NCBI GenBank assembly: GCA_947462335.1
Contig: OX381719.1
Location: 64,954,808-65,018,807, forward strand
Source of the DNA: Harmothoe impar
Taxonomy: Eukaryota; Annelida; Polychaeta; Phyllodocida; Polynoidae
Length of the DNA: 64,000 nt
Reading direction: 5' to 3'
The notes below the pieces were generated by a model. It did not search any database. It worked only from the letters and a program-made list of their open reading frames with translations, and was not told where the DNA came from. Shown in pieces: positions 36,980 to 49,139 of the stretch. The position numbers and the translations under genes are program-made. Positions within the stretch are counted from its first letter, which is position 1, and each line of letters begins with the position of its first letter.

Positions 36980-38190
36980 AAAAGTACTCATAGCTGTTGC
37001 TTCTAATACCGCATGGAAAACGATCATCCAACATGCCTAAGGTAGTGTTAAAAGATGCTTTGATGAAAAAGCCACTTGTTTCTGCTACCATCTCTGATTT
37101 TTCTCTTTACCAAGAGCTTTTTTTTCAACTCTCTGAGGCATTATTGTCTGTGACTACAGGCTTTGCTTCCTGCTATTAAATAAAATTGATTTCAAAACCG
37201 AAATTCTTGCTTTTCAGAATTATCAAATCATCCCTCAAAGCTTACAATCTATCTTGTAACCATTATGTTCCCTTCTCTACGTTCACAGTTTGCCTGCTAC
37301 CTGGCATAGGTTAAGGCAATATATTTCAAAGGTACTTGGTGACATGGTGTGTGGATCATCCATAGAAATGATAAGATAAAATACTGCATTGGGCAAAAAA
37401 TTAACTGACTCAGATTTTTTTAGAAAAAACTCATACACTGCATGGAAAATGATTATCCAAAATGCCGAAGGCAGTGTTAAAAGATGCTTTGATGAAAAAG
37501 CCACTTGTTTCTGCTTCCATCTCTGATTTATCTCTTCACCAGGTGATATTATTACCTCTCTGAGGCATTATTGTCTGTGACTACAGGCTATGCTTCCTGC
37601 TATTGATTAAAATTGATTTCAGAACCGGAATTCTTGCTTTTCAGAATTATCAAGTAGATGATATGAAATCATCCCTCAAAGCTTACAATCTATCTTCTAA
37701 CCATCATGTATCTTCTCTACGTTCACAGTTTGCCTGCTACATGGCATAGTGTAAGGCAATATATGTTAAAGGTACTTTGTGACATGGTGTGTGGATCATC
37801 CATAGAAATAATAAGATAAAATACTGCATTGGGCAAAAAATTAACTGACCCAGATTTTTGAGAAAAAAAACTCATACACTGCATGGAAAATGATAATCCA
37901 AAATGCCCAAGGCAGTGTTAAAAGATGTTTTGATGAAAAAGCTAATCATTTCTGCTTCCATCTTCGTTATGTTTTTCTTCACCAAGAGATAGTATTACCA
38001 GCTGAGGCATTATTGTCTGTAACTGCAGGCTATGCTTCCTGCTATTGATTAAAACTCATTTCAGAACCGAAATTCTTGCTTTTCAGAATTATCAAGTAGA
38101 TGATATTAAAAGCTTACAATCTATCTTCCAACCATTATGTTACCTTCTTCATGTTCACAGTTTGCCTGCTACCTAGCCATATGATTTAGT
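36980..38190 (+). repeat. Three-copy tandem repeat, unit about 430-440 bp
   Basis: 'gcatggaaaa' followed by 'aggcagtgttaaaagatg' and 'gatgaaaaagc' starts at 37,011, 37,440 and 37,881. Each unit continues through 'ggcattattgtctgt', 'gcttcctgctatt', 'attcttgcttttcagaatta' and 'cacagtttgcctgctac'. The third unit is shortened at its end. Confidence 0.85.
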
Positions 38191-40559
38191 TTTGATAATT
38201 GCATTCAACAAACTCATCAAGCAGCTAAATGACATTTTAAAAGCCAGACAATTGGTGGGAGGAGAATAATTCCAACAGCAAATTGAAAATGACATGTTAA
38301 TTCAAGAAACAATTAAAACAAAACAATTTTCTAACAGTCTCTTTCGTGTAAGACCCACTTAACTTTATTATAAAGATTGGGATTTAGAATTAACCTAAAA
38401 CCTGTGAAATGGCTGTTCTCATATTGCCTCCATTTGGAATCACTATTGAAACGACAATATAACTAGGGTTTACTTGAGTGGCTGATTCAGTACAATATGG
38501 ATGAAATTAAATTCAGGCTTGGATTTATAAAATAATGTACCTCAACACAAAAATTAATCTATCAATGCATAGCCATTACACTGTAAACTTGGGGTGCATA
38601 GAGGCTTTGTGGGAATGATGTTGTAGCCCAGGAAATACAGATATAGATTACATGAAAATATAGGAAAGCTAAAATCATTGATTATTCTGTTTGCTGGAGG
38701 CCATGCAACCTGATACAAGGAGACTGAGAATACTGTTAAGTAATTATTTAACGTCCATTAATGTTATCTGTATCCAGAGTAAGGTGTTAACAAACACAAC
38801 ACAGAGATCAGTGGAAAATCTTGACAATCTTTGTTCATGCAGAATCATTATGCCAGAAATGTTAGCCCATGTTACCCACCCTGACACATGGTAAATATTA
38901 CCAGACCATTTATCCCCATTCACCTGCAGATTACAGACATTGGCTCAGAAGACACCAGGCTGTTATAAATTAACCTCTGGCTGTCAAATACAGCTGGGGG
39001 TTTCATCTGAGATTATTCGTGAAGAAGTATGTTTCCCATCCACTACACAAGATAAACATTTTACATTCACCTTGGTTCCTAAACAGGTGACGGGAGACAG
39101 CTTTGTACTGTAGACATGTATGGTCCATGGCATTATTATCACATACACAGTCTCAACATAACACGTAGCTGTATAGCACGACTCTCAGATACCCCCCCCC
39201 CCCACCACTCCAAATGTACATGGCTGCTGAGTGTGAAAGCACGACTTCAAGCTGGGGTTGGAGGGGGGGTGGGGGGCAGGGTTGGACACTCACACTAGCA
39301 TCCCATGCCATGTACATACCGTAATACTACAAGTGTAATGGGGGGGGGGGGGGTCATGGGTAGACGATACATGTACTTTGACTACTTATTTCTTTTTTAT
39401 GCAGCACAGAATCAACTCGGTGCATCCACAGACCTTTAGAGGGGATATTTATCCTTTAGACTACAACAGTTGTTTAGTCCACTAATTTCCAAGAATCTTC
39501 ACAAATCAGTTATAATTTAGGGTGCAAATACAATGCCTCATGCATATCAGTATAACACGATGCTGTGACAACATGTCTGTAAGTGTATACTAAATACCAA
39601 TATGGTGCACTGTCCCACACTGACAAGGAAATCCTGGTTAGCTGTCACCTGGTAGAGGCTCCTTGTCTGTCAATGTATCAGAGGTGGCCAGCAGTAAGAG
39701 AGGCTGCAATGAAGCTTTGTAAGGTGATACACAAGATTATTTTGGTGGCTCAGATAGATTTTTGCAGTGTATTTCTATGTTGTCTATAAAGTCTGCTTCA
39801 AGAGTTGTTGACAAGGAAGTGATGGTAAGATACATAGCTACAGAGAAGGACAGAAATACCAGAACTCTGTGACTGTTGCTATAGGGCTAAACCGTGATCA
39901 AGGAATCTGATACTGAGGTGATCTATAGTTAGTTTAATCTTCATTGATAGCAACTCAATATCAGTTGTGGGATAGCAATCCTGCCCTTGCACATTGTATA
40001 TTGTCAGCCATCAGTATTCCATCAGCCACTTCAAAGTTGTCTATAAAAGATTTAAGTGTGCCTATCGCTTCTAGAGAGAAATCTATGATTCAGAATTGAA
40101 GCATATCTTCTGGGCCACACATTGGCAAATTGCCAAAGGGGACTGTGGGACTGTATACCTGACACCGGCCAGACATAGCCCTGGTGTCGATTCCTCAGTG
40201 TCAGCTACCGCTTTATCTAGTTCACACAGTTTTGACGGCCACGGAACCCTTACAACTGGCTAGCAGAGCTTGGAAAGCAGAGGTTCTTATTGACAATTAT
40301 ATATAGTTTATGAAACACACGGGATATTCTAGAATTTTAACTGTCAATGGATTAGGTGGATACCCAGTCTATGTACAGAAGATCAATGCTCAGCCCAGCC
40401 ATGCAAGATATCTATAGTCTTTGTTAGTAGATACATGTATCATGCTGACAGTTGGGGGTGGGCCGACTCTGTAGGGTCAGTATCATATACGAATACAGCC
40501 TTTGAGTGTTACTAAGCAGGGCTTCATTTATGAAAAATGAGGATACAGTATATTGTGTA
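38191..40559. other. Non-coding stretch with homopolymer runs
   Basis: No coding signal. Long C and G runs occur at about 39,192-39,202 and 39,340-39,353. Otherwise nothing recognised. Confidence 0.4.
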
Positions 40560-40561
40560 TT

Positions 40562-40693
40562 AACCCTTTATGGACAGATGTTGCTAAAAGATATCACTTG
40601 TTGCACAAATGCAGCCCTAGCAAGTAACTCGCCGGTGCTGCATTGGTGCATCATGCCGACCCTTCTGGAGTGTCTCAACCCCATAGGACACTG
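40562..40693 (-). repeat. MITE-like palindromic repeat, partial copy
   Basis: From 'taaccctttatggaca' to 'gagtgtctcaacccc', this is the reverse complement of much of 49,760-49,905, including the inner arm 'aactcgcc' and 'gcatcatgc'. It belongs to the same family as 9,755-9,842. Confidence 0.65.
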
Positions 40694-40779
40694 ACAACAT
40701 TGTTCTGCATTCTATTGCTTCTAAATATGTTTAAAACTGTTTGTTGACAGATTCAAAAATCATTCTGTTGCCGGGGGCT

Positions 40780-42613
40780 GTTTTAAGGGCAGTTAAGGAG
40801 GTCCTAAAGGAGTGAATTCTAAAATTTGGTCAAAGTTTAGCGAAAAAATGTTCTTGTCCAAATTCGTATAAACTGATTAGAAATTGTTTACATGTACCCC
40901 TTCTTTATTCCTACATAAACTCATCACTAGCTGCAGACTGTAGATATTGGTACATTCAGTGATTCTGGTGTCATTACATTTCTTTCACAATCCACCATGA
41001 GGGGTAATATTCAATGACAGTCAAATACATATATCATACCTGTCCTCCCTCAGTAGTCATAAAATATATGTTGCCATAGATACACAAATGACATAGTTGA
41101 AAGGTCACATTGAAGGTTTCAAGAAGTAACTCAAGCTGGCCCCAACTCTTACTCGGACGTGACTGAGCGACATCACTGGTATCTGAGGGACCATGAAAGC
41201 GTCACTTCTCCAGTATGTTGACGCTCGGGAACAGAGGTCGATGATGGGCGAGCTTGGAAGAGCGGTCCAAATGGCAGCCTGTGTTGCTTCTCTTTCATCA
41301 GCATACTGTAATGGCTGACCATAGTGCTGGTGCACAAATGAGTGTAAATGGAGGTCCTGTGATCGTTGATGGACGCCTGTGTCTGAACAGATACATCTCA
41401 GAGAAGGTACAACACCTCTCTTGTGTTTGATAAGTTGAAAGCGTTGTCAGTGGACAACTTCTCTTGGAGCTCACTCTGTTTTTCCAGGAATACTTGGTAT
41501 CATGCATAAGGTCACTGATGCTACTCCTATTTTTGTACCCACATTAGCAAGAACTGATATTAGGGTAGAGAATTGAGTAGGTGTATATCATTGTAATTTG
41601 TACTAAATTGTCATAGTGCCTTCTGTAAAAGCTATACTCACTATGATGTAGGTGCAATCTGTGAGAGATAATGAACGTTACAAAACAATTACATGAAAGG
41701 AATAGAAGTAAAACAGATATAGACCAAGAAAAAGGAGACAGATAAGCAGACAGACAACCAATTTGACCATGGTAAAAGATTGAGGTCTAAATTAATTAAG
41801 TGAAATAAGGAATTGTAGGCCAATAAAAAATTCACAGCTCTAAAGCCGACACCCTGCTATCTTGGGATCTTAAATGCAAATGATCGAGCGACTGTCTTCC
41901 CAGATGTACCTTGAGCCTTACACAAGCACTGGGAAACCTGTTCCCCACTGACTGACAGCTCCTGCCATGATTTATATCCTCTGAATAAACATTCATTCCT
42001 AGATACAAAAAGACCTGAGGCTTTTATTGTGTTTAATAATAAATTTAAATTGTGTAGTTCATATACAGCCAGAAAATGACAAATAGACCAAGGGTTAGTC
42101 AATTCTGTAATGCTGACAAACTAGAGTCAGAAGTCATTCTGTAGGCAAGCCAGGACTGTCTTTTGTTCCTCTGTGTAGGCAATGACATCCTTTAGATAAA
42201 ATGACACAGGTTCACTTTAACTAAATGTGAGATCGGTAATAGAGATTTATCAGGCTTTCAACATTAAGTAGGATGTCACATGATCAGCACATTACGGTCC
42301 ATTTAACTACACTTGTGCCTTAACATGCAACATTAGTAAACAGCTTTATGCTGCTTTAAAACCACTAATAAAACAAAGCGGAACAGTGACAATGCTAAAA
42401 TCACATTTCCATTCATACCCCCTTTGAGCTTTTCTATACATAATTCTAAATTTACTTAAATGTCGACCTTCATCCAGTGCTACCCATCTGCTCCCATTTT
42501 ATCAAAAAGAGTTAGTCATATCTTTATTGTTATAAACCAATTGGCACGTTCCAAACGTCAGATGTTTAGACTTATAATCACAAGGCAGATGTATAAATAA
42601 TAGGTATATAGGC
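40780..42613. repeat. Ancient duplicated block, copy 2, left of the LINE
   Basis: Partner of 2,750-5,250 (anchors given there). No coding signal. It ends where the LINE begins; the homology resumes at 49,140. Confidence 0.7.
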
Positions 42614-42861
42614 ATATATTGTAATGGCGATCATCGAGTGAGGACGTGTCCCTGGCCGCTGCGCCTGAACTTCCACCTCAGCACTGAAATACTAGGAGAA
42701 CCACATTAGGCTTCACAATTAAGGAGGATAACTGTGCAAGACACTACTTGAACATTCTTAAAGGTAGATATATTGCACAATATTGATTTTAAACGTGTTT
42801 TTAGATACACCCTCGAGCCCCTCTACAGCTAGTATAGCCATTACACCTAACATCGCCCAAC

Positions 42862-44595
42862 ATGGCTGAGTCATCCCCACCACCGGTACCCTTACCTGAG
42901 GTGGTAGAGCAGGCAGTCAACGAGCTCTTCTTAAACAGAAAACCTTCTAGAACAAGGGATGATAGCGACCTAGCCAAAATAGGAACTATATTAGTCTACT
43001 TATTGAAAGAAGCTAGAAAACCAAATAGCTCTACTGAGATAGACGCTCTCAGGCAGTCGTTGGAATTCACACAGTCTGAGGTAAAAGGCCTAAAGGCTAT
43101 GATGGGTAAACTTCAAGATGACATCATAAAGGTTGATTGTAAAAATTCTGCCTTAGAAAGGGAACAGAGGAGGTGAGATCTGAAATACGAGGAGCTGAAG
43201 GATAGGCTTATAAATGTGGACCAGCAGACCCCTACAAAACAATTAATTTTAGAAGGTATTGACTACACTGAGGGAGAAGTGGCTATTGACGTAGCCTTTG
43301 ACGTCCTTAAAAGAATCGCCCCCCCCCCCTCACACGTGAAGATCTAGACAAGGTAGTACGTATAGGTTCTAGAGCACAGCCCAACCGCCCCCTCTTGATT
43401 CTGTTTACAACCGCTACAGCTAGAGATTCAGTGTTGAAAGCTAAGGTTAAACTAAGAGAGCACGACAATCTGAAGATTATGTACCTAAACCAGGACGTAT
43501 AGAGGTCAAACAGCAAAAAGCTGACGTAAGGGCAATTACAAGGCTGGCTGCACGCGCTAACATGGAGGTACAACCCAGAGGCAGGGGACTGGTATATCAA
43601 GGGGCATACTACTCACACGCCAATTTGTCAGACTTGCCCTATGAGTTAAGCCTTGAACATGCAAAAACAAGGGTCACAGAGAAATTTGTGGCATATAACT
43701 CACCATTAGCCCCCTTCTCCAACCTATATGAGTGCAGTATAGTTGACAAAGTCAGAACCTTTAATTCTGTGGAGCACGCTATTTCTTATGAAAAAGCAAT
43801 GTTCGCAAAGGTCCCCAGAGCCAAACTGCAGAAGATTATAGATACAGAGTGCCCGTATAAAGTGATGAGTCTCTCGAAGGAGATTATATGCCCGGCCTGG
43901 GATGCAGTAGAAGAGTCCCAACTAGAAAGGTACAATGTGTTGAAGTATGAACAAAACCTGTATCTGGGGGATCTACTGGTAGATTCTGGAGATAAAAATC
44001 TCTACGAGACATCGATATCTAGGAAATGGGGTACAGGAACAAGCATTTCAGCACGATCACTCCAAAATGGGTCTTTCCCTGGTAGGAATCTAGGAGGGAA
44101 TATTTTGGAAAAGGTGAGGGCAGAAATACGACGACAGCGTAGTACACATGTACCCACACCATTAGCTGCAGCAGGAGCCCCCCACCCCACTCCACCCCCT
44201 GTGAGGTCAGATACGCCCGCACCAGTACTTCAGCCAGAGCAGATGCTTACCCCCCCCCTACTACCACAGCCACACCGCCAGTGCAGCCGACACAACTCCA
44301 AGCACAGACGCAGGTTGAAACCACCCCAGCGCCCGTGAAGGTAGTACAAGGTCACTCTCCAACCGCAGGTACAGAGCAGGCAGTCCTCTCCACACACGCA
44401 GACGACACCGTATTGGCCAGAGTGCATGTTCAAACGCAGGAGACCCACACCCAACCGAAGTCATTTATACAGAGAGCAGCAAACTTGATGCCCTCACCCT
44501 TCCAGACGCCTACAGCGATATTACCACTGAAAGAACAACGTCCTACTCCCTCAGCAAGGCGTCAACTGCATGTACCAGTAGTTAAAGCAGTCTAA
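42862..44595 (+). pseudogene. LINE ORF1: coiled coil, RRM-type core, NADAR domain, Pro/Thr-rich tail
   Basis: ATG at 42,862 (MAESSPPPVPLPEVV). Codons 50-105 are a coiled coil. After a TGA at 43,174 the same frame continues (DLKYEELKDRL) into an ORF1p RRM-like core (LILEGIDYTEGE), shifts frame in a C11 run (43,319-43,329) to LTREDLDKVVRIGSRA and RPLLILFTTATAR, and shifts again near 43,490 into the long frame 43,499-44,338. That frame holds, at about 43,682-44,147, a domain with the NADAR signature: PLAPFSNLYE, SVEHAISYEKA, PAWDA, VLKYEQN, LLVDSGDKNLYETS, WGTG and GRNLGGNILEKVRAEI. A last shift in a C9 run (44,250-44,258) leads to a Pro/Thr-rich tail ending at 44,595. ORF1p of LINEs binds RNA as a chaperone. 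NADAR proteins of the YbiA type act on N-glycosidic bonds of ADP-ribosylated or riboside-type substrates; what one does in a LINE is unknown. Confidence 0.78.
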
Positions 44596-44760
44596 ACAGG
44601 AACATGTAAGATCACTCGTTAAGTGTACTTTACACTGTGTATACATATACAAGAGACATTACAGGTGACTTGATTATATGTAAATATTTTGTCTTTTATG
44701 CAAACTGTGATATTTTATTTTAAAATGCTTTTATACATAACAATATATATTTTTTACAGT

Positions 44761-45418
44761 ATGAGGGTCCTAATAGTGGCCGATTCTAGGGGCGAGAACC
44801 TCGACGAATGCCTGCCGCACAATAACCCTGCTGGGATCCAGTACATGGTAGTACCGTATAAGTCCCAAGGGCTCCACAGTCTGGCAAGGAAGGCTATACT
44901 ACTCTCAAGATCTATAAGGCCAGATATAATTTTCTTATTCGGGGGCATCTGTGATATCACATACAGATGCAGAGACACTAAAACCACTTCTTTAAGATGG
45001 AATAACCCGGTATATATATTTGAGAATTATGTATCCACTATGGACACAGCCTTCGCTATGATAAGGAACCACCCTAATACAAGCCAGTGTAAGATTGTTT
45101 TCAGCCCAGTGGTGGGTGTGGAATTAAATCGATATAATAACATAATATCAGATACCTTCCACCCACAGCAACGCACCCTGAATGACCTGATGGTCAGGGT
45201 TAATAGATATATCATAGACTATATGGTAAGAGTAGGTCTATACACGCCCTGGATAGCATCACATTGTCACCCCTCAAAGGGCGAAGGTAGATATTCTCAT
45301 GAATGTGTATCAGGCACTGGAGGATGGCTGTCACTATACGGAGACAGCACTAGAACTGGTGGCCATGGAAATCCATGATTCGATGGTGAAAAATGCTACC
45401 AGGGTATCCCACTATTAG
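44761..45418 (+). pseudogene. SGNH/GDSL-hydrolase-like ORF of the LINE, frameshifted near its end
   Basis: ATG at 44,761 begins MRVLIVADSRGENL, where ADSRG matches block I of SGNH hydrolases (nucleophile Ser). IIFLFGGICDIT sits where block III (GxND) is expected, with Asp in place of Asn. The frame ends in unrelated sequence at 45,378. In the +1 frame from about 45,290 a block DGCHYTETALELVAMEIH, which fits block V (Asp and His of the triad), continues to TAG at 45,418, so an indel lies at about 45,270-45,290. CR1-type LINEs are known to carry an esterase of this fold. Here it follows ORF1 as its own ORF. A TTTTTTACAG directly before the ATG could be a splice acceptor, with a GTAAGA donor at 44,609. 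Confidence 0.65.
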
Positions 45419-45953
45419 AATTGTTATGTAAGGTAAACCCCCTAATTGTCCGTTGAGAGATAATGTATATGTTAATTGTTCCTGAGTTTTTGCGAGTGCG
45501 ACTCAGCTATGTAAGAAAAATATGGAGCGACATAGATTATTGTTGCCTAGTGACGACTGCCCATCCATGATTATTATATTATAATGTGTACTTGTAATTT
45601 CTTCTAGAAATTATATAGAACTTAGTATTCTATGTATGATCTTATTTTTGATAAATAACCGAGCTTGGTGCTTTGTGTGTACGACACCATATAAGCTACT
45701 AGTATCAAAATTAGATTAGAAAAGCTAAGGAAACTAAACGATTGTTGTAAAAGTACTAACAGCTTTTTTGGAAAATATTGGTTCATATATACACCGATGA
45801 TGGCGCAGCGACCCACCCCCTATCTCTGCATGAAGCCATACACCGGAGTGTGCTATATAAACTCCCCTGCCCGCCCCCCCCTCCCCCCCTATATTCCACC
45901 CCCCCCCCCTCAAAGATGGTGTCAAAAGTTACTTGTACTCTGTGAAAACAAAC
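45419..45953 (+). other. Spacer between the SGNH-like ORF and ORF2
   Basis: No coding signal. It ends in a long C-rich stretch (45,866-45,909) just before ORF2. This may be an internal leader, but nothing specific is recognised. Confidence 0.45.
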
Positions 45954-48796
45954 ATGCCAGTTGATTTATGTACCCTAGACGACAAAAAGGGGCTCAAAAT
46001 CATGTGCCATAACGTCAGGAGTCTCACAGATAAAAAAATGGTAGACTATACACGTATGCTTTATAAATTTGATATTGGAATAATAATAGAATCTTGGTAC
46101 GAGCCAACTGACTCTGATGCCACATTGGATGTCATAGGTTATAATCATGTCAGGATTGATCGCAAACCATTTGTAAATAAGAGAGGTGGTGGGATTGTCG
46201 TCTATATGAGAGAAGGTCTTGATTTCAATATGGATGCAGAGTTGACGCGTGTCACGGCACTATATGAAATTATGACAATTGATTTCACTATACACGACAA
46301 GGTATATAAATTAATAGCGGCATATAGGGATCCGCAGGTACACCCCAAGCACTTGTATGATTACATATCTAGTATCATTGATAATAATTTAGGCAGATGT
46401 TGTTATATTATTGCAGGGGACTTTAATGTAAACTATACGGTAGCCAATAGGAAAACTTTCAAAATTGAAGATTTCTGTAATGATAGAGGTCTTAAGCAAG
46501 TAATAAACTGTAATACAAGAGTTAAGGCCAAATCAAAAACAAATCTAGACCATTTTTATACAAATAGCAATATAGTACTAGAAGCAAACACCATCAATAT
46601 AAATTATAGCGACCATAATCCTATTTATTTGATCTTAAAACAGGAAAGAACTAAAATAACTAAAAAAACTATCAGGGCGAGAATTTATAAAAATTTAGAC
46701 ATCGTTGACGTAGAAAGGCGCCTACAAAATTCAGACTGGTCATCTTTTAATCAAAATGAATCCCCTGATAAGTTATGGAAAATATTACACACACATATAA
46801 CAAATGCAATAAATCCTACAGCACCTTTCAAAAACATTACAGTCCCCTCAGAAGTACAGGAATGGCTAACACCAGCAGTGCGTGATAAAATGGATGCCAG
46901 AGACAAACTGTTTAGTAAGGCACGAAGCAGTCACACTACCGCAGATTGGCTCAGGGCACATTTAAAACGCAATGCAGTAGAGGCTGAAGTTTGGAGGAAC
47001 AAAAGGAGTATTATAAAGAATTTAATTGATAAAAAAAATAAAAAGCCTGAAGATTTTTGGAAAGGGGTTAAAAAACTGTTCCCAAAAAATAAAACTAATA
47101 CATGTATTAAGATTAAGGATATTACTACTAACAAGGATATTGATGAAGACAAGGTTGCTGATTACATAAATGATTTTTTCTCCAATATAGGTGAGAAGTT
47201 GGCTGAAAAACATCCAACTGTGATAATACCACCTATGGATAATGATATGGACAGCGACACAGATTTAGTGCATGTTCCCTTTATTCCACAAGATATAGTT
47301 GAAATTTTAAAACTAGTTGATAGATCAAAATCTTCAAATGTGAAACATATCAAAACATGGCTGTTGTGTGATATATTCAAATTATTTCCAGAAAAATTGT
47401 GTATTATTTATAATGCAAGTCTACAGCAGAGTTCCTTCCCTCAGTCCTGGAAGGTAGCCACGGTTTCACCGATCCCCAAGAAAGGGAATTCAAAACTAGT
47501 AACCAACCTTAGGCCTATGAGCCTGCTACCCCTACCTGGGAAAATGTTTGAAAAGCTTATGGCTAAGAGATTACGTGGGTTTATGACAGATAACAATATA
47601 TTATGTAACAACCAGCATGGTTTCAGGCCAAAGCATTCTACAACCACAGCGACCACTGCCTATCTTAGATATATATATGATAATATTGAGAAGGGTCAAA
47701 ATACTTATTCTATGTTCCTGGACTATTCAAAAACATTGGCACGGTCTCACACCCATTATTATTAAATAAATTAAAAAAATTAGGACTTAGTAGAAAAACT
47801 TGTACGTGGTTCCAAAGCTATCTCTTTAATAGAAATCAAAAAGTCTATGCCAATAATACACTATCACAGTTAAAAGTAGTGAAATATGGAGTTCCACAAG
47901 GATCTATTTTAGGACCAATTTTATTTACACTTTACATAAATTCTCTTCCAAATTGTGCAAAAAGTTGCCAGACGTTTTTATATGCTGATGATGCAGTAAT
48001 ATCTTCTAATAATTTACAAACGCTAGTGGATAGTGTAAGGAACGTAGAAAAATGGTGTGCACAAAACCTCCTTACTATAAATAAGGACAAAACCAAATGG
48101 ATGGCGATAGGTTTTAATGACCCCATACCCAATTTATACCCAGAAATAGGTGGAACCAGGCTGGAGAGAGTGTCTGAGTTTAATTATTTAGGTATATTGC
48201 TAAATGATAAACTTGACTTCATAAGTCATGAGGATAAAGTGTATAATAATGTATTGGGAAAGCTGCATCAATTTGGCAATATTTGTTCCTATTTGGACAT
48301 AACAGATGCATTGACAATTTATAAAACAATGATCCTACCACTAATGGATTATATGGATATCATATGGGACAAGCACACAGTGGCTTTTTCACGCAGGTTT
48401 CAATTGCTGCAAAACAGAGCTTTAAGGATGGTCTACAAAGTCAGGCTAGGTCCTAACCCATTGTATAATACAGACCAATTACATGATGTAAGTAAATGTA
48501 GATCCCTAAGAGATAGAAGGAATATACATTTATTGTCCTTTGCATATAGTTTACAAGTTATTCCAAATATTATTGACCAAAGAGATGTAAATACCAGGTA
48601 TAATACAGGACTAAGATACCTTCAGAGATTTTCAAGGAATCCTGTTATACACAACTGTTTCTTTGAGAGGGCTATACGTGATTGGAATAAGCTCAAGCCA
48701 GATGTAACCAAAATACCCTCATTAAAACTGTTTAAACTATACATTAAGAAAAATCATCCTCAGTGCTATATGATAAACCCGGGCAGACAATATTAG
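45954..48796 (+). pseudogene. LINE ORF2: APE-type endonuclease and reverse transcriptase, one frameshift
   Basis: ATG at 45,954 (MPVDLCTLDD). The endonuclease occupies about 225 residues with CHNVRSL, GIIIESWYEP, GGGIVVYMRE, AAYRDP, IIAGDFNVNY, NLDHFY and NYSDHNPI, all the expected catalytic blocks. The reverse transcriptase follows, with ATVSPIPKKGN, NLRPMSLLPLPGKMFEKL, QHGFRPKHST and FLDYSK; the frame then shifts near 47,735 by a small indel in an A-rich stretch, resuming with GTVSHPLLLNKL, then YGVPQGSILGPILF and the active-site FLYADDAV, and a C-terminal thumb region ending at 48,796. The protein nicks genomic DNA and copies its own RNA into the site. Apart from the single shift it is complete, about 945 residues. 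Confidence 0.9.
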
Positions 48797-49135
48797 GTGG
48801 ATAACACCACCTACAAACAAACAAACACCCTCCTTATCTTTATCTTATTTTCAATCTTTTATTACTCTGGCCTTTTCCATTTTTTGAAATTTTATTATTG
48901 TTCTTCCAACAAAATGAAGTAGAAAGGGCAAAATCCAATTGCGCATAGTCCATTGATGGGGCTCCCTACATGAAACAGTATAATTTTATGGGGGAGTTCC
49001 CTTTGTCATTGTTTGTCTTGTTGTGAGAAGGCCCGGATGGAGGATCGGCGTGTTGCTGTAATCCGGATATCGGCTGTATACTATTTAGTATACTATGCTG
49101 TATATTACCTCAATAAAAATCTATAAAAAAAAAAA
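48797..49135 (+). other. LINE 3' untranslated region and A-tail
   Basis: After the ORF2 stop come about 315 bp with no ORF, AATAAA at 49,112-49,117 and an 11-A run at 49,125-49,135. Confidence 0.75.
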
Positions 49136-49139
49136 GAAG

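Larger units (their letters stand above)
42615..49135 (+). mobile_element. Near full-length LINE with NADAR-bearing ORF1, SGNH-like ORF and EN-RT ORF
   Basis: The order is: a GC-richer 5' leader, ORF1 (42,862-44,595), a separate SGNH-like ORF (44,761-45,418), ORF2 with APE endonuclease and reverse transcriptase (45,954-48,796), an AATAAA signal at 49,112 and an A-run at 49,125-49,135. ORF2 motifs place it in the Jockey/CR1 part of the LINE tree. Homology of the flanks to 2.75-5.65 kb brackets the insertion. A possible, diverged target duplication is 'aataataggtata' near 42,594 against 'agtaatatgggtat' at 49,138, so the exact 5' end is uncertain. All three ORFs carry lesions, several in homopolymers. 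Confidence 0.88.
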
